Below, in pieces: positions 5,640 to 7,307 of a DNA stretch of 7,307 nt (position 1 is its first letter; every line of letters begins with the position of its first letter). The DNA is taken from contig CAJORE010000304.1 in NCBI GenBank assembly GCA_905236595.1, positions 1 to 7,307 of the forward strand, written 5' to 3'. The notes under the pieces were generated by a model. The model was not told the DNA's origin. It worked only from the letters and a program-made list of their open reading frames with translations, and did no database searches. The DNA is from an uncultured Selenomonadaceae bacterium. Its GTDB lineage: Bacteria > Bacillota > Negativicutes > Selenomonadales > Selenomonadaceae. A program made the position numbers and the translations under genes.

Positions 5640-7290
5640 TGCGCTTGACGGCCTCCGAAAGCGGCGGAATAACCTGCTTTTTGCGGCTCATGACCCCCGG
5701 CAAATAAACGTGCGTGCCGCCGGCGTCTTTTTTGAACGCCTCGCCGATAAGCGTGCGCGGCGAACCGACAAAGAGCAAATTGGTCGCTTCTTCGATGATG
5801 TTGGTAACCATAAGGAGGCTCATGTCAAAGCCTTCTTTTTTGCACACTTCGCTCATGGCCGCGATAAGTTTGTCCTCGATTTCCATGACTTCCTTGAAGT
5901 CCATGACGGAAATTTGACTTACGACGATGCGATAATCACCGATGGAAAATTCTTTCATGTCGGTTTTGACTATTTCGGGCGGTGTCTTGCTTCCCAAACC
6001 GGCACCGGCTTTTAACATGCTAAGACCGTATTCGGTAAGATCGACACCGGCAATATCGGCCAGCCGCTCGGCTGTCTCCTTGTCCTTTTGCGTGCAAGTC
6101 GGCGACTTAAAAAGAACCGTGTCGGAAACAATCGCCGACAAAAGGACACCGGCAATGCTGGGCGGTATGTCAATATCGCGGTTCCAATGCATATTGGCGA
6201 CGATGGTTGCGGTACAGCCGACGGGTTCCTGACGAATGAAGATGGGATCGCCCGTTTGCAAGCCGCCCAAACGATGATGATCGATTATCTCCATAATCTT
6301 GGCTTCTTCGATGCCTTCAACCGCCTGACCGCGTTCGTTGTGATCCACCAAAATAATTTTTTCGCGGTTGGGACTGATGAGGTTGTCCTTGCTGATAAGT
6401 CCGACCAACTGCCCGTTTTCGATGACCGGGTAATTACGGTAGTTTGTCTCGTCCATGGCGCCCTTGATGTCGGACAAAAGATCCATGGGCTTAAAGCACA
6501 CGGGATTTTCGTGCATGATGCGCCGCACGGGGACGCATTGATTGATAAGCCGCCCGCAGGTGTAAGTGTCGTAGGGCGACGACAAAACGAACACGCCGCG
6601 CTCTTGCGCCTCGTCTATTATTTCATGGGGGACTTGTCCGTTGCCCGTAACGATAAGACAATCAATTCCCTGATCAAGGCAAACCTGCAACGTTTCCTTT
6701 TGCCGATCGCCGATAAGCACGATGTCATGCTTTTCCACAACCTCTTGAATAGTCTCGACGCTGCCCGCTCCGATGCGCACGTTGCCTTTTATCGTCTCGC
6801 CTTCGTCGCCGGACACCAAAACTTTGCTGTCCGTGGCATGGATAATATCCCGAAAACGAACGCGCATATCGGTGAGGTTTTGCATACCGAGTTCGCCGAA
6901 ATAGCGTTTGGCAAGATCGCTGACGGTGACGATGCCGACGAGAACGCCTTTGCTGTCCGTAACGGGGACGGACTTCAGGTCGTTTTCGCGCATGATTTCA
7001 CCCAAACGTCTAAGCGTGTCATGCTGGCGCACAACTATGCGACAATCCAAAACCACGTCCTTCACGCGGGGATAAAGATCCGTTATCAAAAGCGGCTGAT
7101 CGACGCGAAAATGCTCCAAGGCAAATTTCGTTTCGGCATTGACTTGCCCGGCGCGGGCGGGGACGGCATTAACCCCCAAAGCTTGCTTTAAGTGCGCGTA
7201 GCCGATGGCCGAACATACCGAATCGGTATCGGGATTACGGTGTCCGATGACGTAGACGGGTTTGGGCAGTTTCGTTCCTTGCGTTTTCAT
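5626..7290 (-). CDS. ppaC: Family II (manganese-dependent) inorganic pyrophosphatase with CBS-DRTGG-CBS insert
   Basis: A cytoplasmic enzyme of 554 residues hydrolysing pyrophosphate to phosphate. The DHH catalytic domain begins at once with GHRNPDTDS (16-24; His17, Asp21 and Asp23 bind metal). It is interrupted by a regulatory block: CBS about 78-135 (VPVTDSKGVLVGIVTVSDL), DRTGG domain about 145-250, second CBS about 252-307 (YPVIENGQLVGLISKDNL). It then resumes with VDHNE at 315-319 and the DHH-type IIDHHRLGG at 335-343. The DHHA2 domain (about 420-550) ends with SRKKQVIPPL at 535-544, which holds substrate-binding Arg and Lys. Canonical family II enzymes are about 310 residues; the insert explains the extra length. 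Known CBS pyrophosphatases are inhibited by AMP/ADP and activated by ATP, and those with DRTGG also respond to diadenosine polyphosphates; the same is inferred here. The start ATG has a full AGGAGG seven bases upstream. Its promoter lies outside the window. Confidence 0.97.
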   Translation of the reverse strand: MKTQGTKLPKPVYVIGHRNPDTDSVCSAIGYAHLKQALGVNAVPARAGQVNAETKFALEHFRVDQPLLITDLYPRVKDVVLDCRIVVRQHDTLRRLGEIMRENDLKSVPVTDSKGVLVGIVTVSDLAKRYFGELGMQNLTDMRVRFRDIIHATDSKVLVSGDEGETIKGNVRIGAGSVETIQEVVEKHDIVLIGDRQKETLQVCLDQGIDCLIVTGNGQVPHEIIDEAQERGVFVLSSPYDTYTCGRLINQCVPVRRIMHENPVCFKPMDLLSDIKGAMDETNYRNYPVIENGQLVGLISKDNLISPNREKIILVDHNERGQAVEGIEEAKIMEIIDHHRLGGLQTGDPIFIRQEPVGCTATIVANMHWNRDIDIPPSIAGVLLSAIVSDTVLFKSPTCTQKDKETAERLADIAGVDLTEYGLSMLKAGAGLGSKTPPEIVKTDMKEFSIGDYRIVVSQISVMDFKEVMEIEDKLIAAMSEVCKKEGFDMSLLMVTNIIEEATNLLFVGSPRTLIGEAFKKDAGGTHVYLPGVMSRKKQVIPPLSEAVKRINVN

Positions 7291-7297
7291 GGAAAAT

Positions 7298-7303
7298 CCT
7301 CCT
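7298..7303 (-). promoter_or_regulatory. Ribosome binding site of ppaC
   Basis: A full-consensus AGGAGG on the minus strand lies seven bases before the ATG at 7288-7290, which fixes the start and suggests efficient translation. Only 17 bases of upstream sequence are present, so the promoter cannot be assessed. Confidence 0.85.
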
Positions 7304-7307
7304 GCCG

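Noticed and set aside
5566..6015. 149-codon plus-strand open frame across the ltaS-like/ppaC junction
   Set aside because: It overlaps two well-supported genes in other frames and its translation looks like antisense of the DHHA2 region.
6088..7191. 367-codon plus-strand open frame opposite ppaC
   Set aside because: It begins at TTG, is codon-aligned antisense to the complete pyrophosphatase gene, and exists because that gene avoids TTA, CTA and TCA codons.

Overview
The window is ordinary bacterial chromosome. It carries seven protein genes in two minus-strand units and one plus-strand unit, packed with little spare DNA. Family membership of the proteins (CBS/DRTGG-type family II pyrophosphatase, LTA-synthase-like membrane phosphotransferase, AI-2E family permease, AGGAGG-type ribosome binding sites) points to the Bacillota. 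A diderm lineage such as the Negativicutes is possible, but that is a guess from general flavour and not from a marker gene. No mobile-element gene, CRISPR array, tRNA or rRNA is visible.

Left part (1-1583, minus strand): hypA, hypB and an HU-type nucleoid protein read leftwards in that order and end at a strong hairpin terminator at 103-131. hypA and hypB abut exactly (stop TAG followed directly by ATG). HypA and HypB are the nickel-delivery chaperones for [NiFe]-hydrogenase maturation; the hydrogenase and hypCDEF are not in view. The HU protein has an unusual lysine-rich N-terminal tail. The first 100 bases are non-coding and look like the edge of an intergenic repeat.

Middle (1584-5639, plus strand): a 141-bp divergent intergenic region carries good candidate promoters for both directions, arranged so that the two 5' leaders would overlap. 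The plus-strand operon has an AI-2E family membrane protein, a DeoR-type repressor and an LTA-synthase-like sulfatase-fold membrane enzyme. The three are tightly coupled (1-nt gap, then a 4-nt overlap). The repressor is the obvious candidate regulator of its own operon, and the last gene suggests a cell-envelope role.

Right part (5626-7290, minus strand): a complete family II inorganic pyrophosphatase with an inserted regulatory block (CBS, DRTGG, CBS). Its 3' end overlaps the 3' end of the LTA-synthase-like gene by 14 bp, with no terminator visible between the two convergent genes.

Two genome-level points stand out. The minus-strand genes almost completely avoid TTA, CTA and TCA codons while the plus-strand operon uses them freely. 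This leaves very long spurious antisense open frames, including a 902-codon one that runs through hup, hypB and hypA and fuses in frame to the real AI-2E gene. I see no convincing novel system here.
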